Source: a bacterium (GTDB taxonomy: Bacteria; UBP6; UBA1177). From it: 64,000 bases of DNA. The DNA lies in NCBI GenBank assembly GCA_017961325.1, contig JAGCXM010000018.1:1-64000 (forward strand). The letters run 5' to 3'. Of this stretch, positions 45,299 to 54,061 are shown piece by piece. Below the pieces are notes generated by a model. It was not told the origin of the DNA. It did not search any database and worked only from the letters and a program-made list of their open reading frames with translations. Both the position numbers and the translations under genes were made by a program. The first letter of the stretch is position 1; the number at the start of each line of letters is the position of its first letter.

Positions 45299-45880
45299 TT
45301 ATGATTTAGTGTCGTATTCCCTGCTTTTTTCTTCAAGCAGATTAAAATCGCAACAGAATTTCGCGATTTTGCCAGTTGATTTCTGATTATCGTATAAATT
45401 CGAGGCTTTTTGAACAACAGAATCGATAATTTTGATGCAGAAAGAGTATTCGATGTTTAACAAGACCTTGTATTTTTTCATGTCTTCAGAATCATCGGGA
45501 GAAAAATTCAAGTTTATTTCGGAGTAAAGTCCTGGTTTTACAGGAATCATTTTTTTCAGATCTATGACTGAAATGATGTGTTTCAGCGAACCGTCGGGAT
45601 TTTCCGTATAGATGCCGTTAAGTGCTTTTTCAGACTTTTTGCAGTTTTCAAAAATTAGAAAACGGTCGATATCGACATTTTTTCATGATTTGTGTTTTTC
45701 CTTAGCGGAAGAAAGCGGAATCACATATTCATTTCCTTTGTCTTCAACAAGAATTCCAAGATAAGGTTTTGTTTCATAACCGACAGGCTGCCAGTATACT
45801 TCCTTGCAGAAATCGTGAAGATATTTCAAATATTTCTGATCTATAGAAATGAATTTCAGATTATTTTTCAGAGAGAACAA
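45299..45880 (-). pseudogene. ToxN/AbiQ-family type III toxin gene interrupted by one in-frame TGA
   Basis: From TTG 45880 (GAGGAAAAC site) the frame reads about 65 residues with the ToxN/AbiQ pattern: ISIDQKYLKYLHDF, KPYLGILVEDKGNEYVIPLSSAKEKHK. It meets TGA at 45683-45685 and then continues in the same frame without another stop to 45299: KNVDIDRFLIFENC, HIISVIDLKKMIPVKPGLY, including the MIPV block of the family. Total about 193 codons, near ToxN length. So a single nonsense change splits an otherwise full toxin. TGA is a normal stop in the neighbours, so recoding is unlikely. The family consists of endoribonucleases that cut their own antitoxin RNA. Confidence 0.75.
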
Positions 45881-45890
45881 AGTTTTCCTC

Positions 45891-45918
45891 AAAAAAAATA
45901 GGCTGCCCGAAAGCAGCC
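45891..45918 (-). terminator. Intrinsic terminator between antitoxin RNA and toxin
   Basis: Stem GGCTGC/GCAGCC (45901-45906, 45913-45918) followed on the minus strand by TATTTTTTTT. In type III loci such a terminator sets the antitoxin-to-toxin RNA ratio. Confidence 0.85.
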
Positions 45919-45972
45919 CTCGTTAATCTTCATCTCTTTGCGGAAATCCGCAGGTTAATGGAGACCTTCCGA
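45893..45972 (-). ncRNA. Candidate ToxI-like antitoxin RNA
   Basis: A consensus promoter (45979-46006) would start transcription near 45972. An intrinsic terminator ends it near 45893, just before the toxin ribosome site. The RNA would be about 80 nt. It holds two ATTAAC copies 32 nt apart and a small hairpin (TGCGGA/TCCGCA). Promoter, short RNA, terminator, then toxin is the type III toxin-antitoxin layout. The clear multi-copy 35-nt repeat of ToxI is not seen, so the antitoxin is either a one-to-two-unit type or eroded. Confidence 0.5.
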
Positions 45973-45978
45973 CCAAGA

Positions 45979-46006
45979 AGTATAGAGATGAAAATAAAAA
46001 TGTCAA
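45979..46006 (-). promoter_or_regulatory. Strong sigma70-type promoter of the type III antitoxin RNA
   Basis: Perfect TTGACA (46001-46006) and TATACT (45979-45984) with 16-bp spacing on the minus strand, just past the Vsr gene stop. Confidence 0.65.
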
Positions 46007-46031
46007 GATAAAATGAAAAATTTTTTCTAAT

Positions 46032-46562
46032 TTAATTTTTATTTTTCTTGAATGCGTTTGCTTCAGTGGCTTTGTATTCTGCATCCGGTTCCGCTGCGGC
46101 GGCGAAACCGCTGTCAAGGTCGGGGTATTCGAAAGGTTTTTGCGGGTTTTTGCCGATTTTGGAGATGACTTTCGCCATCGTCTCTTCGAAAGAGGATGAT
46201 TTCAGCTCGCATTCCCAGACAACGATCACATTCCAGCCGCTTTCCTGCAAGGTTTTGTAGTTTTTGAGGTCGCGTTCGCGGTTGCGGGAGATTTTGGATT
46301 GCCAGAATTCGACATTCGATTTCGGCATCACGAATTTGTCGCACCCGTCGTGACCGTGCCAGAAACAGCCGTTCACGAAAATCACGGTTTTGTATTTCCT
46401 CATCACGATGTCGGGTCTGCCGGGAATATCCTTCACGTTCAGGCGGTAGCGGTAGCCGTGCTCCCACAGCCATCTGCGGACCTTGAGTTCAGGTTTTGTG
46501 TTTTTGCTGCGGATGCGGGACATGTTTTTGTGGCGCTGTGTTGGTGTGAGGACGTCGGTCAT
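46032..46562 (-). CDS. vsr: Very short patch repair (Vsr) endonuclease
   Basis: 176 residues. Vsr nicks 5' of T:G mismatches made by deamination of 5-methylcytosine. Seen: TPTQRHKNMSRIRSKNTKPEL, then IPGRPDIVMRKYKTVIFVNG with the catalytic Asp, and CFWHGHDGCDKF with zinc/catalytic His and Cys. The C-terminal ~35 residues are an extra polar tail. The start overlaps the mcrC stop (4 bp). Vsr genes normally sit beside a cytosine-5 methyltransferase, which is not present in this window. Confidence 0.94.
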   Translation of the reverse strand: MTDVLTPTQRHKNMSRIRSKNTKPELKVRRWLWEHGYRYRLNVKDIPGRPDIVMRKYKTVIFVNGCFWHGHDGCDKFVMPKSNVEFWQSKISRNRERDLKNYKTLQESGWNVIVVWECELKSSSFEETMAKVISKIGKNPQKPFEYPDLDSGFAAAAEPDAEYKATEANAFKKNKN

Positions 46563-48832
46563 GGTTTTATGTACTGCATCAGTTCCTCACCTGTTTTGAA
46601 AACAGGAGCACCTTCCGGATATTCTTCGGAATTTCCGGCTTCGGAAATGATTTTTTCAAGGTCAATTTTTGATGACAGCTGCACTTCCTCGTCAAAAACG
46701 AAGCAGAAGTAGTTCCCTTTAGGATCGGGGTAAAGAGCCTGACGCATTCTGGCTTCATCCATCGTGGCATGGTGATGAACATGGAAAACTCTGTATTGGT
46801 TGCTGTTTTCTTCACCGAAACGGTATAAAATCACGAATTTAACATCCGTTCCTGCAAGAAATGCCGGTGACAATGCTCCGTCGCGGACAACGCTTCCGCG
46901 TTTTTTCAGGCGGACATTGTATAGATTCGTTTGTTTGTCGTTTTTACCGAGAATCCAGGCCAGCTGTTCGTCTGAATGATAGCATCCGATGAGAAAATGC
47001 TTGTTCTGGTAACGCTGGATATGGTGCACTGTAAGCAGTGATGAAGGAACTGCAGCAACTTGTGTCGGTTTAACTTCCGGCAGCAGTTTTGCAGGATTGT
47101 CGCCAAGTTTACATTCTTCGTAGTAAAATCCGGGTTCAAGCAATGCCAGAACAAGTTCGTTTTCGCTCCCGAACTTCGGATCACTGTCAAGAGCAAGTGA
47201 ATAGTATTTTTGCTGACCTTCGATGTTGTACGGAGTGAAAACTTTTCCCAGAAGCTGCTGAAAATTTTCTTTAAGGAATTCGTCGGCATTAACGCCTTCG
47301 CGCGGTGTCATGGCATAGAAATCATATTGTTTTTCCAGCATTTTCTGAATCTTGCTGCGGAATATTTCCCTGACTTTTTCTTTCCATGCTTTTTTCTGTA
47401 ATGCGTTGTTTCGGGCGTAAAGCGACACGACATATAGGAAATTTACATCATAGTGGCAAATCAGGAGAGTGTCGCGGTCGAAAAGGCGGTTGTCGAACTG
47501 GCGGTTTGTGAAAAAATTCGTTTGCTTGTCCGCAAGCTCAATATCATCGTTGTAATCCAGCTTTTCGTTAAGACGGGCACTGATGAAAAAATTCGGAATT
47601 ATGTTGTAACCTTCGGTCACATTGTCGCGCAGTTTGGGTACATTGCGGAAATTCTGTTTGTCGAACTGTAAATCCTTGTCGTCTTTGTCATCATTCATAA
47701 ACAGGTTCAGATTCCACTGGATGACATTTCTGGCATAAGTGAACTGCTTATAAACCGACTGTTTTCCGATTTCTCCTTTGCGTTTGTAATATTTGCTGTC
47801 GCCGATGTAATAAATCGGCTTATCCTCTTCGTTGTTTATCAGATTTTTGTATGTGAAAATATGATCAACCAGTTTGCCGTCTTCCTGTTCCTTCAGTCCT
47901 TTCGGTATGTTTTCCGTGTCGCCTACAAGTTCGTCAATGATTGCTTCGAAAACGATATTGTAGTTTTTGACCAGAAGATATTCTTTCTGTTCTGCACTGA
48001 TTCTGATTTCCTTTGCTCTGTCAAAGAAGGCATAGCAGAGATTCCAGAGTTCAAGAGCTTTGTCGGAAAAATATTTGTATTTGATCTGCAGAAGTCTGGT
48101 TTTTCCGAGACCTTTCAGATATGTCTCAAACTGTCTGCCTTTGATCAGATCGAAATTGCAGTCGGTATTTTTCGGGAATCCGTAAGTATCGCCGATGTAG
48201 TTTAGAATTGAAAAGAAGATGACAAGCAGTTCTTCATCGAAATTTATCTGCCGTTTTTTGTTTACCGGATTCAGATAAACAGGATTCTGATCCTGAATGA
48301 TTGCGTTTGTCGTGCTGATTGTGCGGTTCCAGTTGATTTTGTTGATGCCTGAATGGATATTGCGGAGCACGAAAAAGAAGAAATTTTTGTTCTCGCGGTT
48401 GAATCTGATGATTTCAAGCAGAATATCAAGAAAAGTATTGCTTAACCTGCGGCTTCCTCTGCCTGCTTTGGCAATCTGCTTGTGATAGACGATGCCGGAA
48501 TCAATATGGCGATCCTTAAAAACCACGATTGAGCGGTAAATCCACACCGAAAACTCATAAATGAAGGAATATTCTTCTTTCGAGAGCGGATTATTGGCAT
48601 CAAGGTCAATTATTGATTCAGGGGAATATTTGCCGAATACAAGTTCCTGATTGTCGCCTTCGAGAAGCACTTTCGGAAGAATGAATACACAGTCTTTCAG
48701 TTGGGGGTTGTAGTAATAACCGACATAGTGGATTGAAACTTTGCCTTCGATATTTTCCAATGCGTCAATGCCGCTGATAACCTCTTTAACATCAGCTGCG
48801 TTGTACTTGTATTCTTCGATGAGGATGTGCAT
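46559..48832 (-). CDS. mcrC: McrC-like (LlaJI-type) restriction nuclease subunit
   Basis: 757 residues, much larger than E. coli McrC. The DUF2357-like layout has an N-terminal beta-rich region, then a PD-(D/E)xK nuclease core about 330-365: DHIFTYKNLINN, then the catalytic IYYIGDSKYYKRKGE (Asp-x-Lys). The C-terminal ~250 residues may be an added DNA-binding or regulatory part. It is the cleavage partner of the McrB-type motor upstream, as in the LlaJI/McrBC group. ATG 48832 has only a weak ribosome site; a 26-bp palindrome precedes it. Confidence 0.82.
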   Translation of the reverse strand: MHILIEEYKYNAADVKEVISGIDALENIEGKVSIHYVGYYYNPQLKDCVFILPKVLLEGDNQELVFGKYSPESIIDLDANNPLSKEEYSFIYEFSVWIYRSIVVFKDRHIDSGIVYHKQIAKAGRGSRRLSNTFLDILLEIIRFNRENKNFFFFVLRNIHSGINKINWNRTISTTNAIIQDQNPVYLNPVNKKRQINFDEELLVIFFSILNYIGDTYGFPKNTDCNFDLIKGRQFETYLKGLGKTRLLQIKYKYFSDKALELWNLCYAFFDRAKEIRISAEQKEYLLVKNYNIVFEAIIDELVGDTENIPKGLKEQEDGKLVDHIFTYKNLINNEEDKPIYYIGDSKYYKRKGEIGKQSVYKQFTYARNVIQWNLNLFMNDDKDDKDLQFDKQNFRNVPKLRDNVTEGYNIIPNFFISARLNEKLDYNDDIELADKQTNFFTNRQFDNRLFDRDTLLICHYDVNFLYVVSLYARNNALQKKAWKEKVREIFRSKIQKMLEKQYDFYAMTPREGVNADEFLKENFQQLLGKVFTPYNIEGQQKYYSLALDSDPKFGSENELVLALLEPGFYYEECKLGDNPAKLLPEVKPTQVAAVPSSLLTVHHIQRYQNKHFLIGCYHSDEQLAWILGKNDKQTNLYNVRLKKRGSVVRDGALSPAFLAGTDVKFVILYRFGEENSNQYRVFHVHHHATMDEARMRQALYPDPKGNYFCFVFDEEVQLSSKIDLEKIISEAGNSEEYPEGAPVFKTGEELMQYIKP

Positions 48833-48858
48833 TATTACTTATCTTGTGATACCACGGT

Positions 48859-48884
48859 AATTGTGCAACGCGCGTTGCACAATT
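48859..48884. promoter_or_regulatory. 26-bp perfect palindrome between mcrB and mcrC
   Basis: The half-site AATTGTGCAACGC is repeated as its exact reverse complement with no spacer (48859-48871, 48872-48884). It lies in the 69-bp gap, 27 bp before mcrC. No T-run follows, so a dyad operator or mRNA hairpin is more likely than a terminator. Confidence 0.7.
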
Positions 48885-48901
48885 GATTCGTCAGATCGTA
48901 A

Positions 48902-50317
48902 TTACTCATTGTTGTTTCCTGTATTGTCTTCTTTGTTCAGTACTTCTATTCCCAAATTCTTCAGAAACAACTCTACTTTGCTCTCGGCAATCTTTGTTTC
49001 ACCATTATCTGTCGTATAGAACTTGTTGAAAGACAACTCTTTACCGTCTTCGTCTTTGAAAATATCGTTGTCGAATCCGAAATCCTTGAAGACATCGTTC
49101 CAGAGGTAGAAAATGACTTTGCTGACAAATTTTTCCGCACTGATAATGCCGTCGTTATCTGCTTTACAGAAGAAGTATCCGAGTTTCTTGTCTTCCGAAT
49201 TGGTTGTGCTCCCGATTTGTTCATTGATTTTTTCAATGAAATCCCACCAGTCGTATTCATCGTTGTTTACGGCAATCCGCCATCCTTTATTACAGTTGTG
49301 AATCGGCACATATTCCCAGTCCCAGCGGCGTTTGAAAGCCGAATCAATCGGGAAAAGTGACTGGTCACTTGTGTTCATCGTAGCCCAAATGTAGAGGTTG
49401 GACGGAAGAACAAGAATTTCGCCTTTTCTTATTTTTACAGCGGTTTCTTCGGAGTTCATGCCGCAAAGAGCCGGAGCATTCAGAAATACCATGTTGGTAA
49501 AAACCGAATCCAGATATTTTTTCATGTCTTTGTCAGCTTTTATCGGATATTCCGAAAATCCCTCTTCGTCACGGTCAAGCAGCTGGAACAAATCACCGAA
49601 AATCTGAGCGCAGTTGCCGCGGTTGATTTCTTCGATGACCAGATACTGTTCTTCCGGCTGTTTGCCTTCTTTTACCGCCTGAGCATAAAGTTTCCATGCG
49701 TTTGTATATGCCTGAAGAAAAGCCTGATCAACGAATTCATAAATTATGCGGTCTTCAGTTATCTGCTGACCGTCGGCACCTTTAACTGCAACAGCCTTTT
49801 CGCCGTAAGTAGAAAATACAGGAACCTGCTTTGTTGTCGGCTTGTATGCACCTACGAAAGTTGAGTAGTCGCTGTCCGGATGAAAAGTTGTGCGGATAAC
49901 ATTTTTGCCTTCAGTCAGTTTCTTGATTGCGTAAGATTTTCCTGTGCCTGGAGCACCGTAGAAGATGCGCTGGAGAGGGGAGAGATGAAATCTATTCGCT
50001 CTTTTTGCTAACCTTAAAATTTTTTCTTGCCCAAGTATCATTTTGGCCATGGTTACAAGAGTTGCACCATAACCGTATTCGTATTTATCAATATCGCTTT
50101 GTCCCGATATTTTAAAACGTATGTCAGTCGTCGGAACTTCAGGGTGTTGCTCCATAAAAGTTACAAACTCTTGTAACAATGCTTTAGATATTGTTCTAAG
50201 CCCGACAGCTCCTTTGCTGTCTGATTTTACAAGATAGCAAAGTCTGTCTTCATCAATGATGGTAATTTGACCGTTTTCTGAACTGTCTCCGACATTTAAT
50301 TTGTTTGTTTTGATCAT
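48902..50317 (-). CDS. mcrB: McrB-like AAA+ GTPase subunit
   Basis: 471 residues. AAA+ motor of a McrBC-type system. Walker A YGAPGTGKSY (about 120-129), Walker B YLVIEEINRGNCAQIFGDLFQLLDRD, and the McrB-specific ATMNTSDQSLFPIDSAFKRRW with sensor Asn/Asp and arginine. The N-terminal ~110 residues would hold the specificity domain and are not recognised as EVE/YTH or other named reader. The C-terminus is Asp/Asn-rich. It is separated from mcrC by the palindrome gap. Confidence 0.92.
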   Translation of the reverse strand: MIKTNKLNVGDSSENGQITIIDEDRLCYLVKSDSKGAVGLRTISKALLQEFVTFMEQHPEVPTTDIRFKISGQSDIDKYEYGYGATLVTMAKMILGQEKILRLAKRANRFHLSPLQRIFYGAPGTGKSYAIKKLTEGKNVIRTTFHPDSDYSTFVGAYKPTTKQVPVFSTYGEKAVAVKGADGQQITEDRIIYEFVDQAFLQAYTNAWKLYAQAVKEGKQPEEQYLVIEEINRGNCAQIFGDLFQLLDRDEEGFSEYPIKADKDMKKYLDSVFTNMVFLNAPALCGMNSEETAVKIRKGEILVLPSNLYIWATMNTSDQSLFPIDSAFKRRWDWEYVPIHNCNKGWRIAVNNDEYDWWDFIEKINEQIGSTTNSEDKKLGYFFCKADNDGIISAEKFVSKVIFYLWNDVFKDFGFDNDIFKDEDGKELSFNKFYTTDNGETKIAESKVELFLKNLGIEVLNKEDNTGNNNE

Positions 50318-50430
50318 GGATTTTGTTCCTTAATATCTGTTAATTCTATTTGTTTTGCTTGATTGTATTACAAAAACAAAGCACTTTGTAATTGATAAAA
50401 ATTTTTAATCTTCCTTTTTGATCATTATTG

Positions 50431-51471
50431 TTATGCAGCATGTGTTTTGGTAATAGGTATAGGTTTTAGATACTTAAAATTTTGCATAAAAACTTTTAAA
50501 TCAGCTCCCACAAAGTCATAATTTTCTAAATTAATATCTTTCTTTTCATCTCGTGCATCATAAACAAGCAAATATCCAGTACGTAAACTTTTTTCAGAAG
50601 TATTAAGAAGTTCTTTTATATACTCTAAGGTTTGAGTTACACCTTCTTTTACTCTTTTAACTCCATATGGTGTACTAATTCCGGTTCCAGAATCATTAAT
50701 TGAAACACCAATCCATTTAATTTCAATAAAATACAGTTCTCCTCTAACATCAAAATATATATCATTCCTCTTCTTCGATTGCCCCAATTCAACTTCTACA
50801 TTAAAAGTATATTGCATATGCTCTGTTAAATACTGACACAATTGATCCCTCATATAATGCTCTGGTTTATTTTTTAGGATATTACGATTAATAAGAGATG
50901 AATCAATCTGACGTAGGGTTGCATTATCTGCTAAAATGCACATATAATTTACTTGTTGTGTTAAATACTGCTTTGCATATTCATCCAAAACAATCTCTAA
51001 CTGAGATATATCTCTTTTTTTTAGATATCGCATTCTGTCTTCATGACTATAAAAAAAATTGTTATCTTCTATCGCCTCCCCATCAATATAGAGAGTAACA
51101 CCTTCTTCTCCAAAGAAAAAAACAACATTGTCATATGATTCAGATTCTAATTGTTTTCGTACTCCAAAAGTATTTCCTAATAGGTATTTTTTCTCGAGAA
51201 TATCGCATGATGCATTAATTTTAATGAAATTATTCTCCCGGATTTCACTCTCAACAACTTTTAGCTTTTCTGTAAAAACTGAAAATTGTATTGAATCCAA
51301 AATCTCATTCGGAATAGCTATTGAGAATAAATTCCTTTTATTAAGCTGCTTTTCCCAAAATTCTTGAAAAACTCTTCTATGCAAAATATCAATTTTATCT
51401 TGGTTTTTTTTGTGTGTTTGTTTAACTTTTATAATTTTTTTTAGCAAATCATCAGAAAAAGAAAAATCCAT
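50431..51471 (-). CDS. PD-(D/E)xK nuclease-like effector of an ABC-three-component system
   Basis: 346 residues. A C-terminal nuclease core is visible: HYMRDQLCQYL (helix), then NDIYFD (Asp237) and ELYFIEIKW (Glu250-x-Lys252), the D...ExK pattern of restriction-fold nucleases, followed by a helix with QTLEYIKELL. The N-terminal ~180 residues are not recognised and include GEEGVTLYIDGEAI. Its start overlaps the middle-component stop by 1 bp (TAATG). Position downstream of an ABC ATPase and a middle component makes it the likely effector. Strongly AT-rich. Confidence 0.75.
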   Translation of the reverse strand: MDFSFSDDLLKKIIKVKQTHKKNQDKIDILHRRVFQEFWEKQLNKRNLFSIAIPNEILDSIQFSVFTEKLKVVESEIRENNFIKINASCDILEKKYLLGNTFGVRKQLESESYDNVVFFFGEEGVTLYIDGEAIEDNNFFYSHEDRMRYLKKRDISQLEIVLDEYAKQYLTQQVNYMCILADNATLRQIDSSLINRNILKNKPEHYMRDQLCQYLTEHMQYTFNVEVELGQSKKRNDIYFDVRGELYFIEIKWIGVSINDSGTGISTPYGVKRVKEGVTQTLEYIKELLNTSEKSLRTGYLLVYDARDEKKDINLENYDFVGADLKVFMQNFKYLKPIPITKTHAA

Positions 51472-52085
51472 TATTTTTCCCCCCTCAAGATTTTTCCAAA
51501 AATATATTCAAAATATAGTTTTAAGTAATCTTTGTTATCAAGAATATCGTCTTCTTTTGTCAGTTTACTTTCAAATGCATCTTTGAACTTATTTAAAAAT
51601 TTTACCGTATCATTGTCAGAGCCAATATTAAGGTTATAGACAGAATTGGATTCTAAAGAATTTTTATACTCTGGATCCCTGAAAATGAAATCAAAAATTT
51701 TATCTTCTCCATAAACACCAAGTATAAAAGAAATATCATCAAACCATGAATCCTTTAACTCATAATTTTCTGATGAAATAGTATGGTTGATATGAGATAG
51801 CCCATATCCTTCTTCAGAATGAATCAATAATTCATTTGCTTTTAAATTTGTAACAGCATTGTCAATATCGGCATCTTCAGGCCCACTCAAAGTTCGTGTA
51901 AAATTATAATCGTCCTTAAATATATTATCTTTTTCAGTATATCGGAAAGAATACAAAACTGCAGATAAATATAGAATACGGTTTATTGAAGATTCACGAA
52001 CATATTTCCAACCGATATTCTCTAGTTTTGTTAATAGGAGTAAAATATCTTCACTTTTTAGAATTATTTCATCATATCTAGCCAT
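51471..52085 (-). CDS. ABC-three-component system middle component
   Basis: 204 residues, helical: EDILLLLTKLENIGWKYVRESSINRILYLSAVLYSF, FTRTLSGPEDADIDNAVTNL and NELLIHSEEGYGLSH, resembling a winged-helix-like small domain. This is the middle-component pattern of ABC-3C systems, which link the ATPase sensor to its effector. It overlaps the ATPase gene by 8 bp upstream and the nuclease gene by 1 bp downstream. Family assignment is by context and overall form. Confidence 0.7.
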   Translation of the reverse strand: MARYDEIILKSEDILLLLTKLENIGWKYVRESSINRILYLSAVLYSFRYTEKDNIFKDDYNFTRTLSGPEDADIDNAVTNLKANELLIHSEEGYGLSHINHTISSENYELKDSWFDDISFILGVYGEDKIFDFIFRDPEYKNSLESNSVYNLNIGSDNDTVKFLNKFKDAFESKLTKEDDILDNKDYLKLYFEYIFGKILRGEK

Positions 52086-54057
52086 TACAAATGTCCTCCA
52101 ATTCGTCAGATAACTTTTTTAAGATATCATGGTGCTTTTGAACTTCTGAAACTTTTCCGATTTTAAATAAGTTTAGAATTTTTTTGTTTTTTGTCTTGCC
52201 TAATATAGTTTTTATGAACGATGTATTATTCAAGTTTGTGGTCATAATAAGAACATTTGGAAAACTGATATATTTTACAAAAATATCAGCCGCGTTTTCT
52301 TCATAAGAAACATCTAAACTACTATCTGGTGTTTCACAGATATAAAATGACCCTGTTGTGTAAAAAAAGTTTAAAACACTCATTCTAAAAGAATAATCAA
52401 CAAAAAAACGCTGTGATTCTGAAAGCTCATCTTCATCATAACGAGCAACATTGTCTATTATCGGGAAAAACAATTTAATCATTTTATCTTTAACTTTCTT
52501 GTCTTTTACAGACTCCAAAGTTAGACAACATGGTAACTTCATAAATGCCTCTGCAAAATCTGCGAAAACATTTGAAATATTTCTTGTGTTTGCCTGTAAA
52601 CTATCTTCAATTCTTTTGGCTATTTCAGATGCATTTTTAAACAGCTCTTCACTTTTTCCTTGATGTTCTTCCTTTTCTTTATTTAATTGATCAATTCGAT
52701 TCATCATGATCTTATATGAAAAATCTTGATTGCTATTGCTGTTCTCGCTGGATTCAAGAGAACGTAAGATAGCGTTTTTGTCAAATAACTTGATTTTCAA
52801 ATTTCTATATTCCGAGTCTAATTTTTTTAAGATCTTCTCGTTCTCAGTAATTAATTTCTCATATTTAGTTCTTTCAGATATTAAATTTAAAATCTCGCGT
52901 TTCAAATCAGAGATTTTTTCATTTCCATCAGAAATACCAGCTATTTTTGTGTGGCAGAAAAAACATTCATCAGAAGAAGTTTTTACTTTTTTAATACTTA
53001 AATCTGAATTACAAAAAGGACAAATTCTGTTGATCTCATACTGCTTTTTAAAGATTTCGTATTTAGGATTTAAATCTTTCCAAACTCTATTCATATGTAT
53101 GGAATCATATTGTTCTTTTTCCTTTTCTTTTTGATTTAAAGCTGTAGATAAATCTGCTGTTTTCTTGTAATAAGATTTTGTTTCTTTTTCTATCTCAGCC
53201 TGTTTTTTTTCAACGGAATCTTGCTTCTTTTCTAAAGAGTCAATTTCCTCCAATATTTTTAATTTTTTTATATCAGCATTATCTGAATTGTCTTCATTTA
53301 TTTGCTCAACAACTCTCTTAATGGCTTTTATTTCTTCTTGTGTATGCCTTGCCAAACTGTCCTGATACTTTGCTTCAAATTCAAAATCTTTTCTTTGTTT
53401 TTCATATTTTGGATCATTAAAAAACGCATTCATTAAGCGTTCTTGCGCATCTTCATTCCACAAAACATTTTCTCTGGATTCGCCAAAAAACAAAATTTGA
53501 TTTACAAAAAAGATAAAATCATCAAAATCTGACAGATTGGCTTCTTTAGACACAAGGATTTCATAATTGTATTGTAAATTATTCTTATTCTTTCCAGCAT
53601 CATTATAATCTTTATAAGAATCCTGATTTATTGGTTCACCTTCAACGATTGTTTTAAGTCCATTTTTTATAACATTCACTTCGAGAATCTTTGCTTCATA
53701 CAAGCTGCGTTTTACAACAAACAGAGTCTCGTTTATCATAAAATGTAATTCGACAAAACCTTCTTTATCAGACTCAACAAGCTTTGTTCTATTTCTAAAA
53801 AAAGAATCGCTGTTTTTATAACTTTCTCTTGTAAGTCTTTTTTCACCTTTGTAATTTTTCACATCTAACTGTTTCTTATACAATCCAATCAAAGCGTATT
53901 TTAAAATATTTATAAATGTTGTTTTTCCGACTCCATTTCCACCGACAATCAGATTAAGTCCTTCAATAAAATCATAATCAATATCTTCACTATAAAGAGA
54001 ATAATTTACAATTTTAATCTTTTTTAATGTTGGTAAATAAACTTTATGATCTTCCAT
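52078..54057 (-). CDS. SMC/Rad50-like ABC ATPase with zinc-hook coiled coil (ABC-3C ATPase)
   Basis: 659 residues. Walker A LIVGGNGVGKTTF (39-47). A coiled coil (about 225-340 and 370-480) is capped by four Cys at about 346, 349, 365 and 368 (CPFC...CFFC), a zinc hook. The signature LSESQR is at 545-550 and Walker B YICETPDSSLD at 572-582. The ETPDSSLD form of Walker B is typical of the ABC-3C/overcoming-lysogenisation-like ATPases of conflict systems. Such ATPases are thought to sense foreign DNA or its replication. It starts 4 bp after the methyltransferase gene. Confidence 0.85.
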   Translation of the reverse strand: MEDHKVYLPTLKKIKIVNYSLYSEDIDYDFIEGLNLIVGGNGVGKTTFINILKYALIGLYKKQLDVKNYKGEKRLTRESYKNSDSFFRNRTKLVESDKEGFVELHFMINETLFVVKRSLYEAKILEVNVIKNGLKTIVEGEPINQDSYKDYNDAGKNKNNLQYNYEILVSKEANLSDFDDFIFFVNQILFFGESRENVLWNEDAQERLMNAFFNDPKYEKQRKDFEFEAKYQDSLARHTQEEIKAIKRVVEQINEDNSDNADIKKLKILEEIDSLEKKQDSVEKKQAEIEKETKSYYKKTADLSTALNQKEKEKEQYDSIHMNRVWKDLNPKYEIFKKQYEINRICPFCNSDLSIKKVKTSSDECFFCHTKIAGISDGNEKISDLKREILNLISERTKYEKLITENEKILKKLDSEYRNLKIKLFDKNAILRSLESSENSNSNQDFSYKIMMNRIDQLNKEKEEHQGKSEELFKNASEIAKRIEDSLQANTRNISNVFADFAEAFMKLPCCLTLESVKDKKVKDKMIKLFFPIIDNVARYDEDELSESQRFFVDYSFRMSVLNFFYTTGSFYICETPDSSLDVSYEENAADIFVKYISFPNVLIMTTNLNNTSFIKTILGKTKNKKILNLFKIGKVSEVQKHHDILKKLSDELEDICNG

Positions 54058-54061
54058 CTTT

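Noticed and set aside
45683-45685. Selenocysteine or recoded TGA in the ToxN-like gene
   Set aside because: TGA terminates several clear genes here, no SECIS-like hairpin was recognised right after the codon, and the family does not use selenocysteine.
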